From the NCBI RefSeq assembly GCF_014193655.1, contig NZ_JACHZQ010000001.1:1364001-1428000 (forward strand): a DNA stretch of 64,000 nt, read 5' to 3'. The number at the start of each line of letters is the position of its first letter. Within the stretch, counting starts at the first letter, position 1. Below the pieces are notes generated by a model. That model was not told the origin of the DNA, did not search any database, and saw only the letters and a list, made by a program, of their open reading frames with translations. A program made the translations under genes and the position numbers. Below, piece after piece: positions 17,364 through 26,779 of the stretch. This DNA is from Rhizobium sp. BK313 (lineage in GTDB: Bacteria; Pseudomonadota; Alphaproteobacteria; Rhizobiales; Rhizobiaceae).

Positions 17364-17993
17364 TTAGAGGAATTCGCGCAACGTCTCGCGGGATTGCACC
17401 GAGAGAAATTCGATCGCGACGCCTTCCATGAAGTGGCGCACGATGCGGCCGCGCATATTGCCGAGGCGCACCGGCGTACCGATCGGCGGGCGGGCTTCGA
17501 CGTCGACGGCAGCGCCCGAGAGCGACAGATCCATGATGCGGCAGACATAGCGCGTGCCGTCTTCCAGCGTCAATTCACTGAGGGTGCTGCGCGGTGTCAA
17601 ACGGTCGTGGCGACGATCTTCCGGCAGGCCGAGCTCATGCTTATTGGCGAGCCAGGTGAGCTGGGCAGCGAGCTTCTCGCGCTTGCGGTCGGTCGCATTG
17701 ATCGACATGCTGAAACCACGGCCGTCGACGGCGACCACATGGCCCTCGACGCGGCCGAGATGATCGATATAGGCCACGACACGCTCATTGACGCGCGGAC
17801 GGCCCTGGCAAGTAACATACATATCGCCCGGGGACATGTCCGTAACCAGGCATTCGAACTCTTCGTAGTTGGCCAACATCAAGCGGCCCTGCATATTGAT
17901 CGGAACCCGCTGAAAGGTCCGCTGATCCTTGCGAGGCGCATTCCCTGCCAATTGGTTTGGCCGCGTGGTCTGGGCTGGCTGGAATGAATGCAT
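17364..17993 (-). CDS. PilZ-domain protein (tandem)
   Basis: A 209-residue protein. The first module begins RKDQRTFQRVPINMQGRLML and has DMSPGDMYV; the second begins RRHDRLTPRSTLSELTLEDG and has DLSLSGAAVDVEARPPIGT. These are the RxxxR and D/NxSxxG signatures of two PilZ folds, known to bind c-di-GMP. In the first, DMSPGD is a weaker match. It probably regulates motility or exopolysaccharide. The ATG at 17993 (MHSFQPAQTT) has AAGAAG upstream; a GTG at 18032 is possible. Confidence 0.88.
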   Translation of the reverse strand: MHSFQPAQTTRPNQLAGNAPRKDQRTFQRVPINMQGRLMLANYEEFECLVTDMSPGDMYVTCQGRPRVNERVVAYIDHLGRVEGHVVAVDGRGFSMSINATDRKREKLAAQLTWLANKHELGLPEDRRHDRLTPRSTLSELTLEDGTRYVCRIMDLSLSGAAVDVEARPPIGTPVRLGNMRGRIVRHFMEGVAIEFLSVQSRETLREFL

Positions 17994-18077
17994 GAAAGGG
18001 CTTCTTGAACCGATTATGTTTCGTGCAATCACTAGCCGAAACTTCTTAAGGTAAGGTTGTCTTTCCTGAGGGATAGC

Positions 18078-18740
18078 TCAGAGACGGCGGCTGAATCTGT
18101 CTCGCGATGGGTCAACCGATCCGGGATCGCGCTCGCCCAACTTCAAATTCAGCATGCGGCGCATCAATTCACCGAGCCCGAGGCCGTCATGATGGGAGAT
18201 CAAATCGGCGGGTTCCGGATGCGGTGGCAATTCAACGGGCCGGGCCGGGCGCTCGTACAGCAGGCGACTGCGATCGAGCGCCAGGAACTCCAGACGCTCG
18301 CCACCGAGCCATGCCGTATGCGCAGTCGGTGTCAGGCAACCGAGCAGACGATCACAGACATCGCCGGATGAGCGCAATGGCATCAGTGCCATTTCGAAGG
18401 TCATGTGGCGACCGCTGAGGCTATAGCCGGTCGCATTGATCAGAGCAGGCACCACATGCGCCATCACGCCGGCGGCGATGCGCACGGGATCATCAGGTTG
18501 GCTGCCGGCCCACAACGCGGCAAAACTCTCGCCGCGAAGCTCGCGTCCCAGGAAACTGCAGATCGCTGTTCCGGCCAGCCGAAAGCGCGGCGCCTCGTCC
18601 GGTACGGCTTCAAGAATAAAGAGCTCAGGCAGAATATGGCGGACCGCTGAAGGCTGTATCAAATTGCGCAACGGCGCATCCGCATTGCCGCGGAGCTGTT
18701 CCCAATAGGTAAATATCTCGATGCTGGTTTTCTGCCGCAT
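18078..18740 (-). CDS. PAS-domain protein (PAS_5 / DUF1457 family)
   Basis: A 220-residue cytoplasmic protein of the alphaproteobacterial PAS_5 family, starting RQKTSIEIFTYWEQLRGNAD and containing RFRLAGTAICSFLGRELRG in the PAS core. No output domain is attached. Such proteins often lie beside PilZ genes in Rhizobium, as here, suggesting a shared c-di-GMP-related role; ligand and partner are unknown. MRQKTS at 18740 is preferred to 18758 as the start. Confidence 0.85.
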   Translation of the reverse strand: MRQKTSIEIFTYWEQLRGNADAPLRNLIQPSAVRHILPELFILEAVPDEAPRFRLAGTAICSFLGRELRGESFAALWAGSQPDDPVRIAAGVMAHVVPALINATGYSLSGRHMTFEMALMPLRSSGDVCDRLLGCLTPTAHTAWLGGERLEFLALDRSRLLYERPARPVELPPHPEPADLISHHDGLGLGELMRRMLNLKLGERDPGSVDPSRDRFSRRL

Positions 18741-18819
18741 GACGCGTCCGTGTCCCATTTCAGTTCAAATGCAGGGGCATTCATTGCCCTCGCGTCATAC
18801 CCTGCTAATTTCGTGCCAA

Positions 18820-19009
18820 CGCCGAGCCGTTAAGGTTAACAGAGGGTTTCATTTGCCTTCCGCAGCCATGGGTGAGAGAAATAACCCATCACTTCACGAG
18901 GGTGACCTTCAGCACAGACTGTCTCGGGCGTGGGATATAACCATTGCGGCACATCCCAACGAGGAGCGCCCGAACAAGCCGTCCACCAGGGTTGGACGGC
19001 TTTTTTTTT
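18820..19009 (+). ncRNA. Candidate small RNA or attenuating leader
   Basis: No protein gene lies between 18759 and 19061, yet a strong terminator ends at about 19009. Upstream, TTGCCC and TAATTT (16 bp apart, 18784-18811) could be a promoter. Inside, GTGGGAT (18929-18935) can pair with ATCCCAAC (18953-18960), and GGGTGAGAGAAATAACCC forms another hairpin. The product would be about 190 nt. It could be a free sRNA or a leader that limits expression of the rhomboid-like gene 52 bp further on. I match it to no named family. Confidence 0.45.
18977..19009 (+). terminator. Strong rho-independent terminator without an upstream gene
   Basis: Stem AGCCGTCCA (18977-18985) with TGGACGGCT (18993-19001), 7-nt loop, and a run of nine T. 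The nearest + strand protein gene upstream is far away, which is the main evidence for an untranslated transcript here. Confidence 0.85.
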
Positions 19010-19061
19010 GATTTTCACTGCTGTATGTCTCGATTCCCTTCTCAAGATTTCAGAGCAAGTC

Positions 19062-19832
19062 ATGGATGATGCAGAGCCACCGCGCCAAGAGCCCGAGGAA
19101 AATCGGCCGCCGCAGCGCGTTCCGGCTTTCAATCTGCCGCCCGTCATCCTCGCAAGCCTCGGCCTGCTCATCGTCGTCTTCGCAATTCAGAACCTGCCCT
19201 GGTGGTCGGACGATACGCTGAACTGGCTATATTTCACCTTCAGCTTCATTCCTGCCCGCTATGCCTTCCCATTGTCGCAGCAGGGGCTGGAATGGCTCTG
19301 GACACCAGTTACCTATTCGCTCTTGCATGGCGGCATCGAACATATCGTCTTCAACGGGCTGTGGTTGATGGTCTTTGCCGCACCCGTAGCGCGTCGCATC
19401 GGCGCCGCACGCTATGTGATCTTCTGGGTTCTTTCGGCGGCTGCATCCGCATTCCTGCATGCTGCCATCTATTGGGGCGATCAAAGCTTGTTGATCGGCG
19501 CCTCAGGCGTCGTTTCAGGGCTGATGGGAGCAGCCTGCCGTTTTGCTTTTCCCGCCATGGACGGCCGCCGTGTCGGCATGCGGCAGGCGCATCTCAATCC
19601 ACGGCTGTCGATCCCAGCTTCACTGCGCAGCCGCACGGTCGTTGCCTATATCGTGATGTGGATCGTCGGCAATGCGCTTGTTGCTTTCGGCATCACGATA
19701 GTCGGCGACAGCGCGCAGCCGGTCGCCTGGGATGCGCATATCGGCGGCTTCCTTTTCGGCTTCCTGTTGTTTTCGCTGTTCGACCGGCAACCTCGCATTG
19801 AAGTCGAAAACTCGACCTCATCAGCGGAATGA
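19062..19832 (+). CDS. Rhomboid-family intramembrane protease
   Basis: A 256-residue membrane protein. After a Pro/Glu-rich N-terminal tail come six or seven membrane segments with the rhomboid motifs: HGGIEHIVFNGLWL in helix 2, IGASGVVSGLMGA with the catalytic serine (GASG) in helix 4, and AWDAHIGGFLFGFLL with the catalytic histidine in helix 6. It cleaves membrane proteins within the bilayer; the substrate is unknown. The start at 19062 follows the orphan terminator by 52 bp. Confidence 0.9.
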   Translation: MDDAEPPRQEPEENRPPQRVPAFNLPPVILASLGLLIVVFAIQNLPWWSDDTLNWLYFTFSFIPARYAFPLSQQGLEWLWTPVTYSLLHGGIEHIVFNGLWLMVFAAPVARRIGAARYVIFWVLSAAASAFLHAAIYWGDQSLLIGASGVVSGLMGAACRFAFPAMDGRRVGMRQAHLNPRLSIPASLRSRTVVAYIVMWIVGNALVAFGITIVGDSAQPVAWDAHIGGFLFGFLLFSLFDRQPRIEVENSTSSAE

Positions 19833-19998
19833 AGCTGTTGCTTTCTCGTCCTCACTGGCGCACCATTCACGCTTATCGGCCGTGAAGGGATGAGACCGGT
19901 ATGGTCGATGACGGGAGCAGCGGTCCGAAACCTGGAGGCGGTTTCGGAACAAATCCGAGGCTCATCTGTTCACTGTGCTTTCGAGATGGGAGGATCGA

Positions 19999-20433
19999 AT
20001 GTCAGTTTCCGTAAAAGCCATACTTGACGCCAAGGGTCGCAACGTCATTACTGCCGGGGCTAATACGACCCTCGCAGAAGCCGCAAAAATCCTGAGCGAG
20101 AAGCGCATCGGCGCCATCGTCGTCGTCGGGATGGCTGGCAAGATTTCCGGCATCTTCACCGAGCGTGATGTCGTCAACGCAGTTGCCAAGCACGGCCAGG
20201 ACAGCCTCAACCAGCCGATTGCTTCGCTGATGACCTCGAAAGTGCATCGCTGCAAGGAAGACTCCACCACCGACGAACTGATGGAGCTGATGACGCACCG
20301 CCGGTTCCGCCATGTCCCGGTCGAAGAAAAAGGCAAGCTCACGGGCATCATCTCGATCGGCGACGTCGTCAAATGGCGCATCCGCGAAATCGAACTCGAA
20401 GCCGAACAGATCAAGGCCTATATTGCGGGGTGA
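19999..20433 (+). CDS. CBS-domain pair protein
   Basis: A 144-residue cytoplasmic protein made only of two CBS domains: VITAGANTTLAEAAKILSEK to FTERDVVNAV, then SKVHRCKEDSTTDELMEL to IISIGDVVKW. Stand-alone CBS pairs bind adenosyl nucleotides and regulate partner proteins. The ATG at 19999 has GGGAGGA 8 bases upstream. It appears to be transcribed alone. Confidence 0.93.
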   Translation: MSVSVKAILDAKGRNVITAGANTTLAEAAKILSEKRIGAIVVVGMAGKISGIFTERDVVNAVAKHGQDSLNQPIASLMTSKVHRCKEDSTTDELMELMTHRRFRHVPVEEKGKLTGIISIGDVVKWRIREIELEAEQIKAYIAG

Positions 20434-20606
20434 GAAGCGGTTCGGCATAGCCGAAGCGATCGAGCCACTGGGTCGCTGCAGCGACGAACGCCCAGAGCCT
20501 AGAGCGAAGGGCCGGGTGGCGCAGCATGGCGGACCTATCGTGCTCGCCGGGGCCGAAATCGGCTCCGCATCTTGCCGCCTGTTTCCACACCCGAATGATT
20601 CACGCC

Positions 20607-21572
20607 CTATCGCGCAAAGGCTTCCTGCATGCGCCTGATTTCGGTAAGCCGGGCCGATGTCTCTTCATAGCCGCGCTCGATTGCTTCGCCGGCGCGATGA
20701 AATTCCGAGAGACCGACGTCACTGAGGCGCGGGTGCAGCGCAAGGTCCGGCGGATCGCCGGCGAGGCGGGCGCGGGAAATCCGATCCTGGATGATGTTGA
20801 AAGCCTGTACCATGACGCCGGTCATGCCGAGCTTGGTATACGGCGCTTCGTCACGGCGTTGCGGTTCACCATTCAGCGGGCCGGCAGTGTGTTTGACGAC
20901 CGCCGAACGGCCGAAGAGATCGTAATGCAGGTTGACGGCGACCACGAGCGGCTGCTCGTAGGCACGGCAGACGGAAACAGGCACGGGATTGACCAGCGCA
21001 CCGTCGACCAGCGTGCGGCTATTGGTGCGAACCGGCTCAAAAATGCCGGGCAGGGCGTAGGAAGCCCGCAACGCCGTGATCAGCGAACCGTTCGCGATCC
21101 AGACCTCATGGCCGGTATTCAACTCCGAAGCGACGGCGACGAAGGGGCGGTCGAGATCCTCGATGGCGAAGCCTTCAAGGTGTTCCTGCATGCGTTTGGT
21201 CAGCCGCATACCGCCAAAAAGGCCACTACCGCCGATCGTGAGGTCGAGGAGGCTGGCAATGCGACGCATGGTTAGCGAGCGGGCAAAAGCCTCCAGTTCG
21301 TCGAGTTTGCCGGCGAGATAGCAGCCGCCAACCAGGGCCCCGATGGAGGTGCCGGCGATCATTCCGACCTCGATGCCGGCCTCATTCAGGGCGCGCAGCA
21401 CACCGATATGCGCCCAGCCGCGGGCAGCACCACCGCCAAGCGCCAGCGCGATCTTTACTTTCTTTGGGGGAGCGGGAGCAGCGGGAGGGCCAGGAATGTT
21501 GGGCGAGATGGTCGGACCTGAACTCACAGGAACCTGTGCGGCACTCTGACGATTCAACCCCCAATTCAACAT
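20607..21572 (-). CDS. Patatin-like phospholipase (RssA type)
   Basis: A 321-residue patatin-family lipase. After a Pro-rich N-terminal region come the oxyanion loop LGGGAARGWAHIGVL, the nucleophile elbow GTSIG (74-78, Ser76) and the catalytic Asp in LVDGALVNPVPV. These form the Ser-Asp dyad of phospholipases. No signal peptide is obvious, so it probably acts at the cytoplasmic face of the membrane. It is upstream of no clear partner; hisI lies 108 bp upstream in the same direction. Confidence 0.92.
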   Translation of the reverse strand: MLNWGLNRQSAAQVPVSSGPTISPNIPGPPAAPAPPKKVKIALALGGGAARGWAHIGVLRALNEAGIEVGMIAGTSIGALVGGCYLAGKLDELEAFARSLTMRRIASLLDLTIGGSGLFGGMRLTKRMQEHLEGFAIEDLDRPFVAVASELNTGHEVWIANGSLITALRASYALPGIFEPVRTNSRTLVDGALVNPVPVSVCRAYEQPLVVAVNLHYDLFGRSAVVKHTAGPLNGEPQRRDEAPYTKLGMTGVMVQAFNIIQDRISRARLAGDPPDLALHPRLSDVGLSEFHRAGEAIERGYEETSARLTEIRRMQEAFAR

Positions 21573-21680
21573 GGCATGCCATCCTCCGAGGCCTATACTC
21601 GCCTCTTGCTAAAATACTGTCCCTTTTTCGTTTCCAAATCGTATACTTGGTTATTGCTTGCTCAGCCGGTCGGCGGGTAG

Positions 21681-22130
21681 TTAGTGCCCATAGATCTCGC
21701 CAGGATCGAAATGCAGGTGATCGTCAACGACGTTCAGCACCGGCTTTCCATCCTCCAGCTCGACGGTGCGATAGAAACAGGAACGTCGTCCAGTATGGCA
21801 CGTTGCGTCGTGACCGGCGACCTCAACTTTCAGCCAGATAGCATCCTGGTCACAATCGGTACGCATCTCCTTCACGGTCTGCAGATTTCCGGAGGTTTCA
21901 CCCTTTTTCCATATTTTCCCGCGCGAACGGCTGAAGTAGTGCGCCGTTTTTGTCTTTATGGTCAGTGCCAGGGCCTCGGCATTCATATGCGCGACCATCA
22001 GCAGTTCACCATCATTAGCGTCGGTAACGATCGCGGTGATCAGGCCGCGATCATCGAAACGGGGAGTGAAATCTCCCGCATCCTCAAGTTCGGATTTGTC
22101 TGAGGAAGGCTCGTTGAATACCAGGTTCAT
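21681..22130 (-). CDS. hisI: Phosphoribosyl-AMP cyclohydrolase HisI
   Basis: A 149-residue enzyme opening the adenine ring of phosphoribosyl-AMP in step three of histidine synthesis. The Zn/Mg ligands are seen in [14 protein letters not shown] and [11 protein letters not shown], and [20 protein letters not shown] is the substrate-binding motif. The hisE function is not fused. It lies 25 bp downstream of folE, in the arrangement common in rhizobia. Confidence 0.95.
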   Translation of the reverse strand: MNLVFNEPSSDKSELEDAGDFTPRFDDRGLITAIVTDANDGELLMVAHMNAEALALTIKTKTAHYFSRSRGKIWKKGETSGNLQTVKEMRTDCDQDAIWLKVEVAGHDATCHTGRRSCFYRTVELEDGKPVLNVVDDHLHFDPGEIYGH

Positions 22131-22155
22131 TTCCGGCTCTTTCTTTGAAGCCCAG

Positions 22156-22779
22156 TCAGCGGCTCCGGACCATCGTCATGAAGCGGACTTGCTCGGCCGG
22201 ATCGGCCTTGAAGGCGCCGGTGAAAGTCGTCGTTAGCGTCGACGAGCCCTGCTTCTGCACACCGCGCATCGCCATGCACATATGCTCGGCTTCGAGCATG
22301 ACGGCGACGCCGCGCGGGCGCAGCGTTTCGTCGATGGCGTTGGCGATCTGGGCGGTCATGGCCTCCTGCGTCTGCAGGCGGCGACCGAAAATTTCAACGA
22401 CACGAGCAATCTTCGACAGGCCGAGAACGCGGCCACTCGGCAGATAGGCGACATGCGCCTTGCCAATGATCGGCACCATATGGTGTTCGCAATGCGAGAA
22501 AAACGGAATGTCGCGCACGAGGACCATGTCATCGTAACCGGAAACCTCTTCGAAGGTGCGGCCAAGCACATCCTCAGGGTTCATATCGTAGCCGGCGAAG
22601 AGCTCGCGGTACGCCTTGACGACGCGTGTCGGCGTATCGAGCAGGCCTTCACGCTGCGGATCGTCGCCTGCCCAACGAAGTAAAACGCGCACGGCGTCTT
22701 CGGCTTCCTTTTGCGACGGACGGTCCAATTCCGGATTGGATTCAAGTGCCTGCGGAAAGTTCTTTACAATGGCGTCCAT
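22156..22779 (-). CDS. folE: GTP cyclohydrolase I
   Basis: A 207-residue FolE that converts GTP to dihydroneopterin triphosphate, the first step of folate synthesis. The Zn ligands and active site are in [20 protein letters not shown] and [20 protein letters not shown]; the N-terminal dimer helix is also present. The ATG at 22779 has AGGAG upstream and gives the family length; the open frame to 22917 is not needed. It precedes hisI as an apparent two-gene operon. Confidence 0.95.
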   Translation of the reverse strand: MDAIVKNFPQALESNPELDRPSQKEAEDAVRVLLRWAGDDPQREGLLDTPTRVVKAYRELFAGYDMNPEDVLGRTFEEVSGYDDMVLVRDIPFFSHCEHHMVPIIGKAHVAYLPSGRVLGLSKIARVVEIFGRRLQTQEAMTAQIANAIDETLRPRGVAVMLEAEHMCMAMRGVQKQGSSTLTTTFTGAFKADPAEQVRFMTMVRSR

Positions 22780-23069
22780 TACCTGTGGTCTCCTGATCCG
22801 CACCGCGGACCTTATTTTGTCGGACTCGCCACTGGTATTCCCCGGAACATGGGGAGATGTGTACCTTTGGCGGGCTCCGGGGCGTTCTGGCTGACTGATA
22901 AGCCTGCCGTCCTGCACGGTTTCCCATCAAACTTACAGAAGACCATTGCAATTCCGTGGCCTTCGAACGACATACATATAGTATGGCATTGTCCCTGTGA
23001 AAGTGTCCTAACGCGACACGCTGTGTTTTTTGTTATGAAACGCAAAACGGGTACATCGGAGCAAAATCG

Positions 23070-23534
23070 ATGATGGACGACATCTACAACAGCAAGATCC
23101 TGGAATTCGCCGGCAACATCGAACGCATCGGCAGCCTTTCCGACGCCGATGCAAGCGCTCAGGCCCATTCCAGACTATGCGGCTCCCGCGTCAAGATCTG
23201 GCTGAAAATGGACGGCGATGTCGTTACCGATTTTGCCCACGACGTCAAGGCCTGCGCGCTCGGACAGGCCTCTTCCTCCATCATGGCCCGCCATGTGGTC
23301 GGCGCCACCGCCGCTGAACTGCGCAAGGCACGCGAAGATATGCTTGCGATGCTGAAGGCGGACGGTGAGGGCCCGGACGGACGCTTCGAGGATATGCGCT
23401 ATTTGAAGCCGGTTAAGGATTACAAGGCGCGCCATGCCTCCACGATGCTGACGTTCGATGCGGTCGTGGATGCGGTCGGACAGATCGAGATGGCGCGCGA
23501 GTCCCACGGGGCCATAACGGCCGAAGCCGTTTAA
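23070..23534 (+). CDS. NifU/IscU N-domain-like iron-sulfur scaffold protein
   Basis: A 154-residue protein with the IscU/SufU-type fold: YNSKILEFAGNIERIGSL at the start, Cys37 in RLCGSRVKIWL and Cys62 in KACALGQASSSIM. The third cysteine of true scaffolds, expected near the end, is replaced (RHASTM), so it may be a variant scaffold or carrier. It begins a likely operon with yidD 15 bp downstream. Confidence 0.85.
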   Translation: MMDDIYNSKILEFAGNIERIGSLSDADASAQAHSRLCGSRVKIWLKMDGDVVTDFAHDVKACALGQASSSIMARHVVGATAAELRKAREDMLAMLKADGEGPDGRFEDMRYLKPVKDYKARHASTMLTFDAVVDAVGQIEMARESHGAITAEAV

Positions 23535-23549
23535 TCGAGGCCGCCAGCG

Positions 23550-23987
23550 ATGTGCCATCTCTGCGCCATGCAAGATGATGAAGATGAAGGGGGAGCGGCA
23601 GCGGGCTCCAAAAGGATAAGGCGCGACGAAATACCGCGCCATGGCAACAACAAATCACTCCATTCCCGCAATTATTCCGGCCCCTTCCGCAAGACGCCCG
23701 ACCGGCTCGTCGGCATGGGCCTCATCCGCTTCTATCAACTGACCCTTTCCGGTTTCATCGGCAATTCCTGCCGCCATCTGCCGACCTGCTCGGAATATGG
23801 CTACGAATCGATCGCCCGTCATGGCCTGTGGGCCGGTGGCTGGATGGCGCTGTTCCGTGTGGCGCGATGCGGACCGGGCGGTACGAGCGGGCTCGACCCC
23901 GTGCCGGAAGTGCTGGAGAGCCGCTACTCTTGGTGGGCGCCGTGGCGCTATTTCGCCATCGGTCGGAAACCGGCCGGAGTGGCATGA
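23550..23987 (+). CDS. yidD: Membrane protein insertion efficiency factor YidD
   Basis: A 145-residue product whose core matches YidD: LIRFYQLTLSGFIGNSCRHL, then PTCSEYGYESIARHG and RCGPGGTSGLDPVPE. YidD assists membrane protein insertion near YidC. The first 50 residues are acidic and basic low-complexity sequence and may include a start upstream of the real one; ATG 23568 is an alternative. Its last 4 bp overlap the next gene. Confidence 0.92.
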   Translation: MCHLCAMQDDEDEGGAAAGSKRIRRDEIPRHGNNKSLHSRNYSGPFRKTPDRLVGMGLIRFYQLTLSGFIGNSCRHLPTCSEYGYESIARHGLWAGGWMALFRVARCGPGGTSGLDPVPEVLESRYSWWAPWRYFAIGRKPAGVA

Positions 23988-24514
23988 AGACTTACGTCGC
24001 GCTCCTTCACAGCATCGTGCTTGGTCCTGGACGCAGGGTGAACATGAGCGATCTGAAGGCGATGACCAAAGAGTTCGGCTTCGCCAACGCCAGAACCCTC
24101 GTCGCAACTGGCAATCTGGTTTTCGAAGCAGAGGAACAGCCAATCAGGAAGATCGAAGCGCGCCTTGAGGCCGGATTTGCAAGCGCTTTCGGCAAGTCCG
24201 TCGACATTATCGGCCGCGATGCCGAGGCATGGCTGAAACTTGCCGCCGGCAATCCGTTCAAGGACGGGAAGGGTAGCGAGGTAGTCGTCCGCGTCATGCG
24301 CGAGCCGCTCGATCCCTCTGTCATCGCTACGCTCGACAAGAATCGCAGCAGCACCGAGCGCATGGCAGTGGTCGATGGCGACCTGTGGATCGATTTCGGC
24401 GGCAAGGCGAGCGAGACGCGTCTGCTCTCCGCACTCACCACCAAACGTCTCGGCGTTGGCACGTTGCGCAACTGGAACACGGTGCGCGGATTGGCCGAGA
24501 TGATTGGGTGTTAA
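23984..24514 (+). CDS. DUF1697 family protein
   Basis: A 176-residue protein beginning MKTYVALLHSIVLGPGRRVN, followed by the DUF1697 hallmark FGFANARTLVATGNLVF. No signal peptide; function unknown. The ATG at 23984 overlaps the yidD stop (ATGA), which supports translational coupling in the scaffold-yidD operon. Confidence 0.88.
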   Translation: MKTYVALLHSIVLGPGRRVNMSDLKAMTKEFGFANARTLVATGNLVFEAEEQPIRKIEARLEAGFASAFGKSVDIIGRDAEAWLKLAAGNPFKDGKGSEVVVRVMREPLDPSVIATLDKNRSSTERMAVVDGDLWIDFGGKASETRLLSALTTKRLGVGTLRNWNTVRGLAEMIGC

Positions 24515-24638
24515 AGTCGCTTCTCCTTTACTAAATCGCCAAATATCGCTATCAGGCGACCGCGTTCAAAAACATTGATTGACCGCTTCTGTTGAAACCA
24601 CCCGCATTCGTTGGCGGGACTGGACAAGGAGAATTTCG

Positions 24639-26624
24639 ATGTCCCAATCCGTTTCCCTGACATTTCCCGATGGTTCCGTGCGCAGCTACGATGCTGGCGC
24701 AACCGGCCGAGATGTCGCTGAATCCATTTCCAAATCGCTTGCCAAGAAGGCCGTCGCCGTTGCAATCGACGGCACCGTGCGCGACCTTTCCGATCCGGTG
24801 ACCGAAGGCAAGATAGAGATTATCACCCGCAATGACGACCGCGCGCTGGAACTGATCCGGCATGATGCGGCGCACGTCATGGCCGAAGCTGTGCAGGAAC
24901 TGTGGCCCGGCACACAGGTGACCATCGGCCCGGTCATCGAAAACGGCTTCTATTACGACTTTGCCAAGAACGAGCCCTTCACGCCCGACGACCTGCCGGT
25001 CATCGAGAAGAAGATGCGCGAGATCATTCAGCGCAATGCGCCGTTCACCAAGCAGATCTGGTCACGTGAGAAGGCGAAAGAAGTCTTCGCGGCCAAGGGC
25101 GAGCGCTACAAGGTCGAACTCGTCGATGCCATTCCGGAAGGGCAGGATCTCAAGATCTATTATCAGGGCGATTGGTTCGACCTTTGCCGTGGGCCGCATA
25201 TGGCGTCCACCGGCCAGATCGGCTCGGCCTTCAAGCTGATGAAGGTGGCCGGTGCCTATTGGCGCGGCGACAGCAACAATCCGATGCTGACCCGCATCTA
25301 TGGCACGGCCTTTGCCGAGCAGGCCGATCTCGACAATTACCTGCACATCCTCGCCGAGGCCGAGAAGCGCGATCACCGCCGTCTCGGCCGCGAAATGGAT
25401 CTCTTCCATTTCCAGGAAGAAGGCCCCGGCGTCGTATTCTGGCATGGCAAGGGCTGGCGGATGTTCCAGACGCTGGTTTCCTATATGCGCCGGCGTCTTG
25501 CTGACGATTATCAGGAAGTCAACGCGCCGCAGGTGCTCGACAAGTCGCTTTGGGAGACTTCCGGCCACTGGGGTTGGTATCGTGACAATATGTTCAAGGT
25601 CACCGTCGCCGGCGACGACACCGACGACGATCGTGTCTTCGCACTGAAGCCGATGAATTGCCCCGGCCACATTCAGATCTTCAAGCATGGCTTGAAGTCC
25701 TACCGCGAACTACCGATCCGTCTTGCTGAATTTGGTAATGTGCATCGTTACGAGCCCTCTGGCGCGTTGCATGGCCTCATGCGCGTGCGCGGCTTCACGC
25801 AGGACGATGCGCACATCTTCTGCACCGACGAGCAGATGGCGGCCGAGTGCCTTAAGATCAACGATCTCATCCTGTCGGTCTACAAGGACTTCGGATTCGA
25901 CGAAATCACCATCAAGCTGTCCACTCGCCCGGACAAACGCGTCGGCTCGGACGAACTCTGGGATCGCGCCGAAAGCGTGATGATGAATGTGCTGGATACG
26001 ATCAAGCAGCAGTCGAACAACATCAAGACCGGCATTCTGCCGGGCGAGGGCGCATTCTACGGGCCGAAGTTCGAATATACGCTGAAGGATGCCATCGGCC
26101 GTGAATGGCAGTGCGGCACGACGCAGGTCGACTTCAACCTGCCGGAACGCTTTGGCGCTTTCTATATCGACCAGCATTCCGAAAAGACGCAGCCGGTGAT
26201 GATCCACCGCGCCATCTGCGGCTCGATGGAACGCTTCCTCGGTATCCTGATCGAGAATTTTGCCGGCCATATGCCCCTGTGGGTTTCGCCGCTGCAAGTG
26301 GTGGTCGCGACCATCACCTCGGAAGCCGACGAATACGGCAGCGAGGTTGCGGAAGCGCTGCGCGACGCCGGGCTCGACGTCGAGACCGATTTCCGCAATG
26401 AAAAGATCAACTATAAGATCCGCGAGCATTCGGTGACGAAGGTTCCGGTCATCATCGTCTGCGGCAAGAAGGAAGCCGAGGAGCGTTCCGTCAACATCCG
26501 CCGCCTCGGCAGCCAGGCGCAGACGGCAATGTCGCTCGATGAAGCCATTGCATCGCTTGCGCTCGAAGCTACGCCGCCAGACATTCTGCGTAAGCGCGAA
26601 GCCAAGCGGGCCAAGGCCGCTTAG
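24639..26624 (+). CDS. thrS: Threonyl-tRNA synthetase
   Basis: A 661-residue class II aminoacyl-tRNA synthetase that charges tRNA-Thr. In order: a TGS domain ([15 protein letters not shown]), the editing/SAD domain ([10 protein letters not shown], then CRGPHM), the catalytic core with motif 2 ([20 protein letters not shown]) and motif 3 ([14 protein letters not shown]), and the anticodon-binding domain. Zn ligands are in the core (MNCPGH and later His). AAGGAGA precedes the ATG at 24639. No T-box-like leader seen. Confidence 0.97.
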   Translation: MSQSVSLTFPDGSVRSYDAGATGRDVAESISKSLAKKAVAVAIDGTVRDLSDPVTEGKIEIITRNDDRALELIRHDAAHVMAEAVQELWPGTQVTIGPVIENGFYYDFAKNEPFTPDDLPVIEKKMREIIQRNAPFTKQIWSREKAKEVFAAKGERYKVELVDAIPEGQDLKIYYQGDWFDLCRGPHMASTGQIGSAFKLMKVAGAYWRGDSNNPMLTRIYGTAFAEQADLDNYLHILAEAEKRDHRRLGREMDLFHFQEEGPGVVFWHGKGWRMFQTLVSYMRRRLADDYQEVNAPQVLDKSLWETSGHWGWYRDNMFKVTVAGDDTDDDRVFALKPMNCPGHIQIFKHGLKSYRELPIRLAEFGNVHRYEPSGALHGLMRVRGFTQDDAHIFCTDEQMAAECLKINDLILSVYKDFGFDEITIKLSTRPDKRVGSDELWDRAESVMMNVLDTIKQQSNNIKTGILPGEGAFYGPKFEYTLKDAIGREWQCGTTQVDFNLPERFGAFYIDQHSEKTQPVMIHRAICGSMERFLGILIENFAGHMPLWVSPLQVVVATITSEADEYGSEVAEALRDAGLDVETDFRNEKINYKIREHSVTKVPVIIVCGKKEAEERSVNIRRLGSQAQTAMSLDEAIASLALEATPPDILRKREAKRAKAA

Positions 26625-26634
26625 TATCGGTGTC

Positions 26635-26665
26635 GTCTGACAGCGTCTTTAGGGTGCTGTCAGAC
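26635..26665. repeat. Perfect 10-bp inverted repeat after thrS
   Basis: GTCTGACAGC and its exact complement GCTGTCAGAC, separated by 11 nt, begin 10 bp after the thrS stop. There is no following T run, so it is either a transcript-stabilising hairpin or a weak, T-less terminator. Confidence 0.5.
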
Positions 26666-26779
26666 AACTGACACAGAGCTTTAATATATGTGCTGAATCA
26701 AAGTGTTGCTTCGCCGTTGCACGTTTTGTCGGACATGCAACGCTATAAGGTTTAAGGAGCGGGGCAGCCCGTCGCGGAT

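Noticed and set aside
24515..24638. T-box or attenuator before thrS
   Set aside because: The 124-bp leader has no specifier loop, T-box sequence or terminator hairpin.
26635..26665. Rho-independent terminator after thrS
   Set aside because: The stem is perfect but has no T tract, so it is listed only as an inverted repeat.
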